Of a DNA stretch of 64,000 nucleotides, positions 27,690 through 36,259 are shown one piece after another (position 1 is the stretch's first letter; every line of letters begins with the position of its first letter). The notes below the pieces were generated by a model. That model searched no databases. It worked only from the letters and a program-made list of their open reading frames with translations, and was not told where the DNA came from. Origin of the DNA: Ochrobactrum sp. RH2CCR150 (GTDB taxonomy: Bacteria > Pseudomonadota > Alphaproteobacteria > Rhizobiales > Rhizobiaceae). The stretch covers positions 1 through 64,000 of the forward strand of contig JACGXE010000002.1 in the NCBI GenBank assembly GCA_014138095.1, in the 5' to 3' direction. Position numbers and translations under genes: made by a program.

Positions 27690-28805
27690 TTATCCAACCA
27701 GCGATGCGCTCAGCAAAAGCGCGCCCGTGAGCGCGATAAAGAGGGCGGCGCAGACTTCAACGACCGCCTTCAACCGGCCCGACATGGCGTTGCTGCCTGC
27801 GAAGCGCAGCGCAACATTCTTGGCCGTGACGGCTAGTGTGGCGAGCACCGCCACGGTGAGAAAAGTCCCGAAGGCCATGGCGAAGACAGACAGCAATCCA
27901 CCCATCAGCAAGCCGTTGAGCAGCGCAAAGGTCAGCACGATCAGCGCGCCGGAACATGGACGAAGGCCGACCGAGAAAATGGCGGACCACGCCGTCGTCC
28001 AGTTGAATTCGTCGCCAAGTGTCGATGGATCGGCGATATGGGCATTGCCGCAGGCAGCGCAAACATCGCTTTCACCAATGAAGACATGGTCTGTTGCAAC
28101 TGCCGCTGCCGCAGCGGGCTTGTAGTTGAGTTTGACCGTGCTGCCGCCTGCCGCCGCGCGCGTCGTTTGCGAAATGCTGCCTTGCCAGGCAGGACCGCTT
28201 GCCATAGCCGGTTGCGGCGTGCCTGCAAAAAGGGCTGCGGCCGGGCTTGCCCCGGATACGTTGCCTCTGGGCTTGCGGAAAAGAAGCGGCAGTTTGCGGG
28301 CCAGAAGCCACAGGCCGAAGAACAGCACCAGCGCGAAGCTGGTAATTTCCATATAGCGGGCGGTCTGGTTCATCGAAATGCCGGTGCCGCGCAGCACCAG
28401 CCATGCAAGGCCAACCACGACAATCGCCATTATGGCCTGTAGCAGCGATGAGATGAAGGACAGGAAAATGCCGCGCCGCAGCGCCGTTTCATTGGCGATC
28501 ATATAGGAGGAGATCACCGCTTTGCCGTGCCCCGGACCAGCCGCATGGAAGATGCCGTAGATGAAGGAAAGACCGATCAGAATGGAAGCCTGCCACGGGT
28601 CTTCGCGCATGGCTTTCAGCGCGGTGGTCATGGCGAGATAGAACGAGCGCTGCTGCTCGTTCATCCAGAGAATGATATGCGCAAACGGTCCGGTCGGCGT
28701 CATGGCCACTTCATTCGCACCGATGCCAAGAGATGATTGCGCAAGCGCTTGCGCAGCAATGACAATCAGGCAAGAGGTGAGTATGAGCGTCGCCGTTCTC
28801 TTCAT
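27690..28805 (-). CDS. NicO/RcnA-family nickel-cobalt transporter
   Basis: 371 residues with a signal-like first helix and about six helices. The GIFHAAGPGHGKAVISSY block contains the HxxGPGHGK motif of RcnA-type exporters, and GLRPCSGALIVLTFALLNG is the second conserved block. A long cytoplasmic or periplasmic loop in the middle (about residues 195-260) holds CAACGNAH, a possible metal site. It starts 8 bases after the DUF1007 gene and is transcribed with it. Divalent-metal efflux or delivery, probably Ni or Co, perhaps Zn or Mn. Confidence 0.8.
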   Translation of the reverse strand: MKRTATLILTSCLIVIAAQALAQSSLGIGANEVAMTPTGPFAHIILWMNEQQRSFYLAMTTALKAMREDPWQASILIGLSFIYGIFHAAGPGHGKAVISSYMIANETALRRGIFLSFISSLLQAIMAIVVVGLAWLVLRGTGISMNQTARYMEITSFALVLFFGLWLLARKLPLLFRKPRGNVSGASPAAALFAGTPQPAMASGPAWQGSISQTTRAAAGGSTVKLNYKPAAAAAVATDHVFIGESDVCAACGNAHIADPSTLGDEFNWTTAWSAIFSVGLRPCSGALIVLTFALLNGLLMGGLLSVFAMAFGTFLTVAVLATLAVTAKNVALRFAGSNAMSGRLKAVVEVCAALFIALTGALLLSASLVG

Positions 28806-28813
28806 CTGCTGGT

Positions 28814-29503
28814 CTATCCTTTCGCTGCGCACTCGATTTCAAGACGTGTGGCAAAAATCTTCGACATGTCGGTGCCCGCCGGATCGTTGAAGAAAGCCTC
28901 GGTCAGCGTTGCCTGATTTTGCGCGATGGCCTGATCGGGATCGGGTCGCACCACGGTCGATTTACAGCCCTTGGGCATTCCTTTGACGACCAGATCCTTG
29001 TCGCTCACATAGTCGATGGCGGTGTAGAAGGTCGGGTCATAGACGCCGAAACTGACCTTGTGGCCGGGTTGCACCTTGAGCGGCTTGGCGGGCTTGCTGG
29101 TGAAGACGATCAGCAGGCGATTGTCGGTAAAGTCGGCGGCGAGATCGTTGGGCCTTGCCATTGCGACATCCTTGCCGTCTTCCAGAACGCTCTGGAAATA
29201 TTTGAACTCCGCAATGGACTCATTGATGACATGGCCGAGATCGATCAGCTCTTTATGGTCGAGCTTGAGATCGCCATTCTTGTCGAATTCCATCAGTACG
29301 GTCGACGAGAACACATCGTCGAAGCGCCAGACATGGGCGAGTTGCTGAACTGTTCCGTCCGGCGCAAGGGTCAGTTCCAGACGCGCTTCGGCAAAGACAT
29401 GCGGGTGGGCAAGCGCAACCGTCGGCACAAGGCCAGCAGCAGTAAGTGCAGCTGCGATGGTCCGGGCGAGCCGGCCTTTGAACCGTGATGACGAAGCCTG
29501 CAT
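28814..29503 (-). CDS. DUF1007 periplasmic protein
   Basis: 229 residues with a signal peptide ending VALA and mature N-terminus HPHVFAEARLEL, characteristic of DUF1007. This family is nearly always encoded beside NicO transporters, and the N-terminal HPH histidines may bind metal (FDKNGDLKLDHKEL also resembles an EF-hand-like loop). It is the first gene of a two-gene unit. It likely captures or hands metal to the membrane partner in the periplasm. Confidence 0.8.
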   Translation of the reverse strand: MQASSSRFKGRLARTIAAALTAAGLVPTVALAHPHVFAEARLELTLAPDGTVQQLAHVWRFDDVFSSTVLMEFDKNGDLKLDHKELIDLGHVINESIAEFKYFQSVLEDGKDVAMARPNDLAADFTDNRLLIVFTSKPAKPLKVQPGHKVSFGVYDPTFYTAIDYVSDKDLVVKGMPKGCKSTVVRPDPDQAIAQNQATLTEAFFNDPAGTDMSKIFATRLEIECAAKG

Positions 29504-29585
29504 ATAGTCTTTCCGTGAGAGTTATCTAATGCTCAAAGCCGAAGACGGCGAAAGTGGGACGCTTAGCCCAAAAACGACGATAGTT

Positions 29586-30509
29586 TTATGAAGTCTGGGG
29601 CTTTGTGGACGTGTTCTGCTCGCGGTCCTTGAACCACTGGGTCAGAAAATCCACAAGCGCGCGAATTTTCGCTGGCAGATAGCGGCGATGTGGATAGACA
29701 GCATAGATGCCGCCATCCTTGACGATGAATTCGTCCAGACACGCGACCAGCCTGCCGCGCTCGATTTCCTCTTCGGCGATGAAGACGGGCAGCATACTGA
29801 AACCGAGGCCCGCCAGCGCCGCATTTTTGGTGGCGACTGGGCTGTTGACCTCGATGGGGCCATTGACCGGCACAGTCATCATCGAGCCGTCCGTATTGCG
29901 GAAGTGCCAGTTGTTGCGCGAGCGGGCATTGGTGTCGATGATGCAGGGCCTGTCGGTCAGGTCTTCCGGGCGTTCCGGCTTGCCGACGCGGGCAATCAAT
30001 TCCGGTGCGCCGCACAGAATGGAATGAAAAGGCGAAAGCCTCTTGGCAATCAGCGAAGAGTCCTGCAGACGCGTGATGCGGATGGCGAGGTCAAAACCTT
30101 CTTCGACCAGATCGACGAAACGGTCGTCCAGCCGAACATCGAGCACGATTTCAGGATGGGCAAGGCAGAAGTCGATCAGCGACTGGCCAATCACCGCATC
30201 GGCAAAGGTGCGTGGGGCAGACAGTTTTATCCGCCCGCGCGCATCGGAGCTGGTTTCGCTGACAGCATCCTGAAGGGCATCAATCTCGCGGATGATTTCC
30301 ACAGCGCGATGATAATAGGTGTGGCCCGCCTCGGTCAGTGAGAACTGGCGCGTGGTGCGGTTGAGAAGGCGCGCGCCCAGCTCGTCTTCCAGTTCGCGCA
30401 CATATTTGGACAGCAGGGCCTTGGAGCGCCCGATTTTTCGCGCTGCGGCGGAAAATCCTTCCGCCTCGACCACGTCGATAAAGGCGCGCATACGTGTCAG
30501 CGTGTCCAT
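29586..30509 (-). CDS. LysR-family regulator
   Basis: 307 residues: winged helix at 4-62 (AFIDVVEAEGFSAAARKIGRSKALLSKYV) and a full effector domain. The AfFID.. start and GFSAAAR..SKALLSKYVRELE pattern belong to the CrgA/DsdC-like LysR branch. It begins 5 bases after the amidase stop, so it is co-transcribed with the amidase rather than divergent from it, an unusual arrangement for the family. Confidence 0.9.
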   Translation of the reverse strand: MDTLTRMRAFIDVVEAEGFSAAARKIGRSKALLSKYVRELEDELGARLLNRTTRQFSLTEAGHTYYHRAVEIIREIDALQDAVSETSSDARGRIKLSAPRTFADAVIGQSLIDFCLAHPEIVLDVRLDDRFVDLVEEGFDLAIRITRLQDSSLIAKRLSPFHSILCGAPELIARVGKPERPEDLTDRPCIIDTNARSRNNWHFRNTDGSMMTVPVNGPIEVNSPVATKNAALAGLGFSMLPVFIAEEEIERGRLVACLDEFIVKDGGIYAVYPHRRYLPAKIRALVDFLTQWFKDREQNTSTKPQTS

Positions 30510-30514
30510 CTGTT

Positions 30515-31702
30515 CTAGCCCCGCGTTTCAAGAATGGTTTTGCCAAGCGCGATCAGCGCCCGATCGCTGCCACGTGGTCCGATGAGAGAGATGCCGAATG
30601 GCGCGCCGTCAACGCGGCCGAGCGGCAAGTTGATCTGTGGCAGGCCTGAGAGCACCGAAAGACAGAGCAGGCGCAAGGCCTGTTCACGATAGGCCTGCAA
30701 CGCTTCGAACGGCAGGTTGGCCAGTGGCGCGGCGCCCGGAACGGTGGGGAGTGCAAGCACGGCATGATCGCCGATGATCGCCTCAAGCTCCTGCGTGAAA
30801 CGCGCTCGCCGTGTCCGCTGTTGCGCCAGTATCTCGGGCGTGATCTGCGATCCAAAAACGAAGCGGTCGGCAACGCCGGGTCCAAGCTGACGCTCGCCGG
30901 ACGATATCCATTCGCCGTGGGTGGCCCATGCTTCGGCGCCCTGTATCTGCCGGAAGGTGAGATAAAGCTCGTCGATAGACAAGGTCGGCTGGCTGGCCGC
31001 CTTCAGGCCGGAGAAATGCGGGCGGATCGCCCCGAACATGACGCGATAGGCATCGGTTTCGTCCTGTCCAAGCAGCAGTTGCTCCAGAACCGGCATATAC
31101 AGCAATTGGTTCAGCTGAAACGACAGGCTGTCTTCACCCAGCAGGACCGCGCCCACTTTTTCGTAAAGCGCGATGTCGCGTGCAAACCAGCCGATTGTAT
31201 CAAGCGACGGTGCAAGGGGCATGATGCTTTCAAGCGGGATGCGGCCATGGGTGGTGCGCAGGCCGACAAGGCCGCAGAAGCTTGCAGGGGCGCGGATGGA
31301 GCCGCCCGTATCGGAGCCGAGCGCAATGTCGGCGATCCCGCCAGCGACCGCTGCCGCCGAACCGGATGACGATCCGCCGGTTACGCGATCCGGCGCGGCA
31401 GGATTGATCGGGTGAGGGTAATGCGAATTCTGTCCCATCAGCGAAAAGGCAAGCTCATCCGTCTGGGCCTTGCCGATGACTTCAGCGCCAGCAGCCATGA
31501 GCTTTTGGACCACAGGCGCGGATTTTTCAGCGGGTACTGATTCGGCCAGAATCTGCGGATTGCCGCATCCGGTGACCATTCCAGCCAGATCATAGATGTC
31601 CTTGACCGCCAGCCGTTCGCCGAAAAGTGGACCATTTTCCGCGTGGGGAAGGGGATTTTCGGGCTTCGCGATGATCGCATTGAAGGGATCGAAGGTGGTC
31701 AT
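30515..31702 (-). CDS. Amidase-signature hydrolase
   Basis: 395 residues with the amidase-signature core: GGSSSGSAAAVAGG around residues 107-120, and the Ser-cisSer-Lys triad given by LAVKDIYD (Lys), GSDTGGSIRAPASFCG (both serines). It hydrolyses an amide to acid and ammonia; the substrate is not evident. It is shorter than GatA (about 480), lacks a transmembrane segment and stands with a LysR gene instead of gatCB, so it is not the tRNA amidotransferase. Confidence 0.9.
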   Translation of the reverse strand: MTTFDPFNAIIAKPENPLPHAENGPLFGERLAVKDIYDLAGMVTGCGNPQILAESVPAEKSAPVVQKLMAAGAEVIGKAQTDELAFSLMGQNSHYPHPINPAAPDRVTGGSSSGSAAAVAGGIADIALGSDTGGSIRAPASFCGLVGLRTTHGRIPLESIMPLAPSLDTIGWFARDIALYEKVGAVLLGEDSLSFQLNQLLYMPVLEQLLLGQDETDAYRVMFGAIRPHFSGLKAASQPTLSIDELYLTFRQIQGAEAWATHGEWISSGERQLGPGVADRFVFGSQITPEILAQQRTRRARFTQELEAIIGDHAVLALPTVPGAAPLANLPFEALQAYREQALRLLCLSVLSGLPQINLPLGRVDGAPFGISLIGPRGSDRALIALGKTILETRG

Positions 31703-31850
31703 TGTTCACCGCTTGGTGCAGAAATCTGCCATTATGCTGAATAGAAAGTGAAAATTTCCGGTGGAATGTTTCACTATTGCTGAACAATGGCAAGCACACA
31801 GACCCGCTGAAACAGCGGAAAAATAAATTCGTTTCGACAAAGATTTGTCA

Positions 31851-31878
31851 TTGAATGGTCACGGCTTTGCGCTTATAT
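31851..31878 (+). promoter_or_regulatory. Candidate promoter of the odc leader
   Basis: TTGAAT (31851-31856) and TTATAT (31873-31878) with a 16-base spacer, placing a transcript start near 31885 and giving a leader of about 495 bases. Confidence 0.4.
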
Positions 31879-31884
31879 CGCCCT

Positions 31885-32380
31885 TGCCCAAAGTCGCACG
31901 TGCCTGTGGGTGTCCGCCGATCCTCGAATGGTGAGGAATTCGGTACGGTACCTGGACCTAACCGCTCCAGTCGATCTGTTGGCCAACCGCCAGATCGAGG
32001 ACATCTTGAAGCAACGACGGTGCGGGCCTTTCTAGTGTCTTTCGGCTGTCCAAAAGCCGAAATTACTGAAGAGGCACACCTTCATTGCCGGTAGTGCGGA
32101 TGCGGTTCTCCAATTCCAATCCAAGGCAGACAAAGCGGAGTAACGCGGGTTTAGCGTTGTTCCATCGCCGCATGTTCTTTCGTGTGATATCAGCGCCTCC
32201 AAAGGCTGACTTCGCGGCGAGGGTCTCATGCACCTTTGTCTCTTAGAGAATTTCCATTCCCGTAAGCTAGGGATGGTCCTCTAAGTATTTGTTTTTATGT
32301 GCAGTTTGCAGAAAAGGCAGCAACTTTTCGCGATTGTGCACCAAAAACGGCCCGGTTAGGGTCGCCGCAGGAGAACGACT
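31885..32380 (+). promoter_or_regulatory. Long structured leader of odc (speF-type RNA)
   Basis: About 500 bases without a gene before ornithine decarboxylase. It holds a strong stem TTTCGGCT-gtccaa-AAGCCGAAA near 32039-32063 and, near its end, a terminator-like hairpin (AGAG..CCATTCCC / GGGATGG..CTCT, 32243-32282) followed by TTTGTTTTT. An alphaproteobacterial leader RNA called speF is known upstream of this enzyme class; position and structure fit, though I cannot run the covariance model. It probably couples decarboxylase synthesis to polyamine or ornithine. Confidence 0.6.
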
Positions 32381-33514
32381 ATGGCTACACAGCGCATCAT
32401 TGATTTCCTCAACACCCGTCGCCCGGACGGTCCGTGCCTCGTCGTCGATACCGATGTGGTTCGCGAGAACTATCACAGCTTTGAGAAGGCATTGCCCTAT
32501 TCCCGCATTTTCTATGCGGTGAAGGCCAATCCTGCGCCAGAAATCCTGCGCCTGCTCGCTTCGCTTGGTTCTTGCTTTGACACCGCTTCGGTTGCCGAAA
32601 TTGAAATGGCGCTGGAAGCCGGTGCAACGCCGAACCGTATTTCCTACGGCAACACCATCAAGAAGGAGCGCGATATTGCGCGCGCTTTCGAGCTGGGCAT
32701 CCGTCTCTATGCAGTCGACTCCGTGGAAGAAGTCGAGAAGGTCGCGCGCGCCGCTCCTGGCAGCCGCGTCTTCTGCCGCGTTCTGACCGACGGTGAAGGC
32801 GCCGAATGGCCGCTGTCGCGCAAGTTCGGCTGCGTGCCTGCAATGGCCGTGGACGTGCTGCGCCATGCCAAGGTGTTCGGCCTCGATTCTTATGGCGTAT
32901 CGTTCCATGTCGGCTCGCAACAGACGGACCTTTCGGCCTGGGACCGCGCGCTTGGCGATGCGGCATCGGTGTTCCGCACCCTTGCCGATGAAGGCATCGT
33001 GCTGCGCATGGTCAATATGGGCGGTGGTTTCCCCACCCGTTACCTCAAGGACGTGCCGACCGCTCAGGCCTATGGCATGGCGATCTTCGACGCGCTGTCC
33101 AAGCATTTCGGCAACCGCATTCCGGAAACTATCATTGAACCGGGCCGCGGCATGGTCGGCAATGCAGGCGTGATCAAGACCGAAGTGGTTCTGGTCTCCC
33201 GCAAGGCGGACAACGACAATGTGCGCTGGGTCTATCTCGACATTGGCAAGTTCGGCGGTCTCGCCGAAACCATGGACGAGGCGATCCGCTATCAGATCGT
33301 GACCCCGCATGACGGCAGTGAAACCGAGCCTTGCGTGCTGGCTGGCCCGACCTGCGACAGTGCGGATGTTCTTTACGAAAAGACGCCGTATCCGCTGCCG
33401 GTCTCGCTGACCATCGGTGACGAAATACTCATCGAAGGCACGGGCGCTTACACCACCACCTATTCGGCGGTGGCGTTTAACGGCTTCGAACCGCTCCGAT
33501 CCTACGTCATCTGA
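32381..33514 (+). CDS. odc: Ornithine/lysine decarboxylase (fold III PLP enzyme)
   Basis: 377 residues of the alanine-racemase-fold decarboxylase family. AVKANP near residue 50 carries the PLP lysine; GGGFPTRY and EPGRGMVG bind the phosphate; GPTCDSADVLY contains the catalytic cysteine-aspartate. It makes putrescine from ornithine (some members also cadaverine). The ATG follows AGGAG. It has a very long, structured leader and is followed by a palindromic repeat that may act as terminator. Confidence 0.93.
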   Translation: MATQRIIDFLNTRRPDGPCLVVDTDVVRENYHSFEKALPYSRIFYAVKANPAPEILRLLASLGSCFDTASVAEIEMALEAGATPNRISYGNTIKKERDIARAFELGIRLYAVDSVEEVEKVARAAPGSRVFCRVLTDGEGAEWPLSRKFGCVPAMAVDVLRHAKVFGLDSYGVSFHVGSQQTDLSAWDRALGDAASVFRTLADEGIVLRMVNMGGGFPTRYLKDVPTAQAYGMAIFDALSKHFGNRIPETIIEPGRGMVGNAGVIKTEVVLVSRKADNDNVRWVYLDIGKFGGLAETMDEAIRYQIVTPHDGSETEPCVLAGPTCDSADVLYEKTPYPLPVSLTIGDEILIEGTGAYTTTYSAVAFNGFEPLRSYVI

Positions 33515-33519
33515 TCTTT

Positions 33520-33585
33520 CAGGTTCGGTATGATCCCGAAAAGTGGGAACCGGTTTTCGGATAAGATCATACCGTCAGAGACCTG
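33520..33585. repeat. Rhizobial-type intergenic palindrome
   Basis: An outer stem CAGGT..CGGTATGATC pairs with GATCATACCG..ACCTG and an inner stem CCGAAAA pairs with TTTTCGG. The inner unit CCGAAAAGTG..ACGGTTTTCGG recurs at 50623. Such elements are common in Rhizobiales intergenic DNA. Here it lies right after odc. Confidence 0.75.
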
Positions 33586-33662
33586 AATGATCCTCTCAAT
33601 CTGTCCGGTGCCGCAAGGCACTGGACGGGGTGTGCTGCTGCCGCTTTGCGGGGATAGATGTG

Positions 33663-34283
33663 ATGAATGCAATTCTCGATTTTCAGGACAATGACGCCGC
33701 TGGCTTCGTGCAGGGCTTTGCCCCCGTTGCTGCGCCTGCTTTTGCAATAGCAGGCGAGACGGTGGAGCACGTGCTGGCGCGTGAAGCGCTGCTCGACCGC
33801 GCCATGGGCGAAGGCCGTCGCAGAAAGTCTTCGGAAAAGTTGCGTCGCGGTCGTTTGCCCGCCGCAGGGCTGGCCTTTGCTGCCGAGAGTGCTGATGGCG
33901 CTCTCTCCGGCACCGTTCGTCTGTGGAATGTTCAGGCTGGCATTGATGCCTTCGGCTTTCCGGTTGCCGCGCTGCTGCTTGGCCCCCTGGCCGTCGACCC
34001 GTCGGCTGCCGGTACCGGTATCGGTTCGGCCCTGATGCGTCATGCGATTGCGCAGGCAGCGATGCTTGGCCACGGCGCGATCCTGCTGGTCGGAGATCCG
34101 GAATATTACGAACGTTTCGGCTTCACGGCGGCGAAGACCGGCGAACTGGCTATGCCCGGCCCTTATGAAAGACGGCGTTTTCTGGCGCTCGAACTGAAGC
34201 CGGGTCACCTCGACGGCGCCCACGGCGTTCTGCGCGCAAGCGGTCGCAAGGTGCCGCGCGCCGAGATTGCGCGCACTGCCTAA
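33663..34283 (+). CDS. GNAT-family N-acetyltransferase
   Basis: 206 residues. The acetyl-CoA-binding motif A is seen as LLLGPLAVDPSAAGTGIGSALMRHAIAQA (about 103-131) with the QxxGxG/A-type loop reading AAGTGIG, followed by VGDPEYYERFGF, typical of the YhbS-like group. The ATG at 33663 follows GGGGATA; a GTG three bases before is an alternative. It is transcribed from the far side of the palindromic repeat after odc. The substrate is unknown; a polyamine acetyltransferase would fit the neighbour but is not supported by motif. Confidence 0.85.
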   Translation: MNAILDFQDNDAAGFVQGFAPVAAPAFAIAGETVEHVLAREALLDRAMGEGRRRKSSEKLRRGRLPAAGLAFAAESADGALSGTVRLWNVQAGIDAFGFPVAALLLGPLAVDPSAAGTGIGSALMRHAIAQAAMLGHGAILLVGDPEYYERFGFTAAKTGELAMPGPYERRRFLALELKPGHLDGAHGVLRASGRKVPRAEIARTA

Positions 34284-34299
34284 GACCATCTTGCCCGAA

Positions 34300-36102
34300 C
34301 TATTTTGAAAGGCGCAGCAGCCGTCCGAAGTTGCGGACGGCTGTAATGGCCAGCCCCGCCAGCAAACCGGCGATCAATCCTGCAATCACGATCAGCTTGC
34401 GCGATGTGCCCGAAGGATCGAGCGGTGGGCGAGCTTCCGAAAGCACACGGATATTGACCGTGTTGAGGCCTTCCTGTTCGCCGGTTTCACGCGAGCGCAG
34501 GAGGAATGCTTCATAGACGGAGCGGCGGGCCGCCGCTTCGCGTTCCAGTTCGCGCAGCTTGACCAGATCGCCATTATTATTGGCCTGTTGCGCTTTCAGC
34601 TGCGCCAGACGAGCCGACAATTCCTTTTCCTGCTGAACTGATCGCTGAACCTCGACCTGAAGCGAGGAACGGATGCGGCGCAGCTCTGCGTCGATATCGC
34701 CGAGGATAGCACCTGCCTGCGATTGCGCCTGGATCAATTGCGGATGGCGCGGCCCAAGCTGTGAAGACATGCCGTTTGCCGCCTGTCTTGCCTGCGCATA
34801 TTGCGCCCGCAAGGCGGTCAGTGTGTTGGACCGGAATTCTTCCGGCAATGTACCGGCAACCACATTGTCCGACGTGGCGCTGTTCATCACCTCGATACGC
34901 GCCTGCAACCGCATCGTCTCTGCGCGCTGGTTGGAAAGCTGTTCGTTGAGACGGCCAAGATCGCTGTCGCTGATGAGCTTGCCGTCGACATCCACGAGGT
35001 CATGCGCGGCGCGGAAATCTGCCGCTGCTGTTTCCGCCTGCTCGACGCTTGCGCGCAGGCTGGCAAGCCGGGTGGACAGTTCTTCCGATGTACGACGGGT
35101 CGCATCGGATTGCATCGAGACAAGCTCGTTCTGAAACACCGTGCTGATCGTATTGGCCAGGGAAGCCGATTTTTGCGGATCGCGGGTCTTGACCGAAATC
35201 GAATAGATGAAGGTCTTGGCATCGCGGTCGATCTTCATCGCCTTGTAGAGATTATAGAGCACCCGCGTTTCCAGCGCCTGCCCGTCGCTCGTCTTCCTGG
35301 CTGACAGCATGTCGCGGATCTGCGCGAAGAAACCGGCCACGCCAGTTGGCACCAGCGTTCCGTTGAATTCGGGATCTTGCGTGAGCTTGGTCTGGTCGAT
35401 CACTTTCAAAAGCACGCTGCTGGAACCGACAATGCGCGCCTGACTTTCTGCCACGGCCAGCGAAGCGTCAGTCGGCAACTGGCCGGGGGTCAGTTCGGTA
35501 CCAACGGTTTTGATATTGCGCGGATCGACCAGCACATCGGTCGTCGCGACATACATGGTTGGCACGGAAAGCGCGATCAGCACACCGGCGATGCCGCCGA
35601 GAACGGTCGTGACGAGCAGAAGCTTGCGCGATCCCTTGATCACGTCAATTGCCGCATAGGGGTCGATCAGCGGGCGCCAGCTATTGTCATCGGCGCGATC
35701 CTTATCCGGCGTTCTAGCCGCGTGATCTGCGGAAACAGGTGTTTCCGGTGCCAACAGTGTCTCTTCGGGGATCGGCTGAGGCGAGGGCTGGTCCTCAACC
35801 AGTTCCTGCCTGCGCCGCTCGCGCGCGACGAGCTTACGGTCAAGTTCGGTTTCTATGGCCGCAAGACGCTCCTGCAAGGCCGCAAGTTCTTCCTCGGTCA
35901 GCCGTTCCGGGCTGAGATCGTGCGTGCGACCGAATTCCTCGCGCTCTTCTTTCGAAGCGGGTGGAGTCCATGGGGGCGTCTGGGTTTGTGTCTGGGCAGA
36001 TGTCGGGGAGGTCGGTGTCCGGCTCAAGCCAGCGGGCGCGTCGGAGAATGAGAGAAGGGGTTTCCCGCTCTCCTCTTTATGACGCTTATCATCGCTGCTC
36101 AT
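34300..36102 (-). CDS. Wzz/GumC-type polysaccharide chain-length protein
   Basis: 600 residues. A disordered Pro/Thr-rich N-terminus with a charged coiled coil (about 52-105) precedes the first helix at 160-180. A large periplasmic part follows with VATTDVLVDPRN, long coiled coils (about 330-480) and the second helix at about 570-590. Co-polymerases of this kind control the length and export of surface polysaccharide. There is no C-terminal tyrosine kinase domain. It sits at the edge of a polysaccharide cluster, divergent from the flippase-like gene. Confidence 0.85.
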   Translation of the reverse strand: MSSDDKRHKEESGKPLLSFSDAPAGLSRTPTSPTSAQTQTQTPPWTPPASKEEREEFGRTHDLSPERLTEEELAALQERLAAIETELDRKLVARERRRQELVEDQPSPQPIPEETLLAPETPVSADHAARTPDKDRADDNSWRPLIDPYAAIDVIKGSRKLLLVTTVLGGIAGVLIALSVPTMYVATTDVLVDPRNIKTVGTELTPGQLPTDASLAVAESQARIVGSSSVLLKVIDQTKLTQDPEFNGTLVPTGVAGFFAQIRDMLSARKTSDGQALETRVLYNLYKAMKIDRDAKTFIYSISVKTRDPQKSASLANTISTVFQNELVSMQSDATRRTSEELSTRLASLRASVEQAETAAADFRAAHDLVDVDGKLISDSDLGRLNEQLSNQRAETMRLQARIEVMNSATSDNVVAGTLPEEFRSNTLTALRAQYAQARQAANGMSSQLGPRHPQLIQAQSQAGAILGDIDAELRRIRSSLQVEVQRSVQQEKELSARLAQLKAQQANNNGDLVKLRELEREAAARRSVYEAFLLRSRETGEQEGLNTVNIRVLSEARPPLDPSGTSRKLIVIAGLIAGLLAGLAITAVRNFGRLLRLSK

Positions 36103-36259
36103 TGCCTGAAATATCCGAACTCTGAAAACCCGTTTGGGTTGAGACTGTAAGTGCCTACGGGAAAAAAATGGTTAATGTTATAGAAAATCGCCCTATGCAA
36201 TATGCTGGCCGTTAACCATTCCAAGTTTTGCGCTGGCTTTTCGCTTCGGCCCGTGAAAC

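Noticed and set aside
31855-32094. A 79-codon frame in the odc leader
   Set aside because: No family or good ribosome site; it lies in the structured leader RNA. A shorter leader peptide cannot be excluded.
32267-33310. A 347-codon frame antisense to ornithine decarboxylase
   Set aside because: The plus-strand frame has all catalytic motifs; the antisense one has none.
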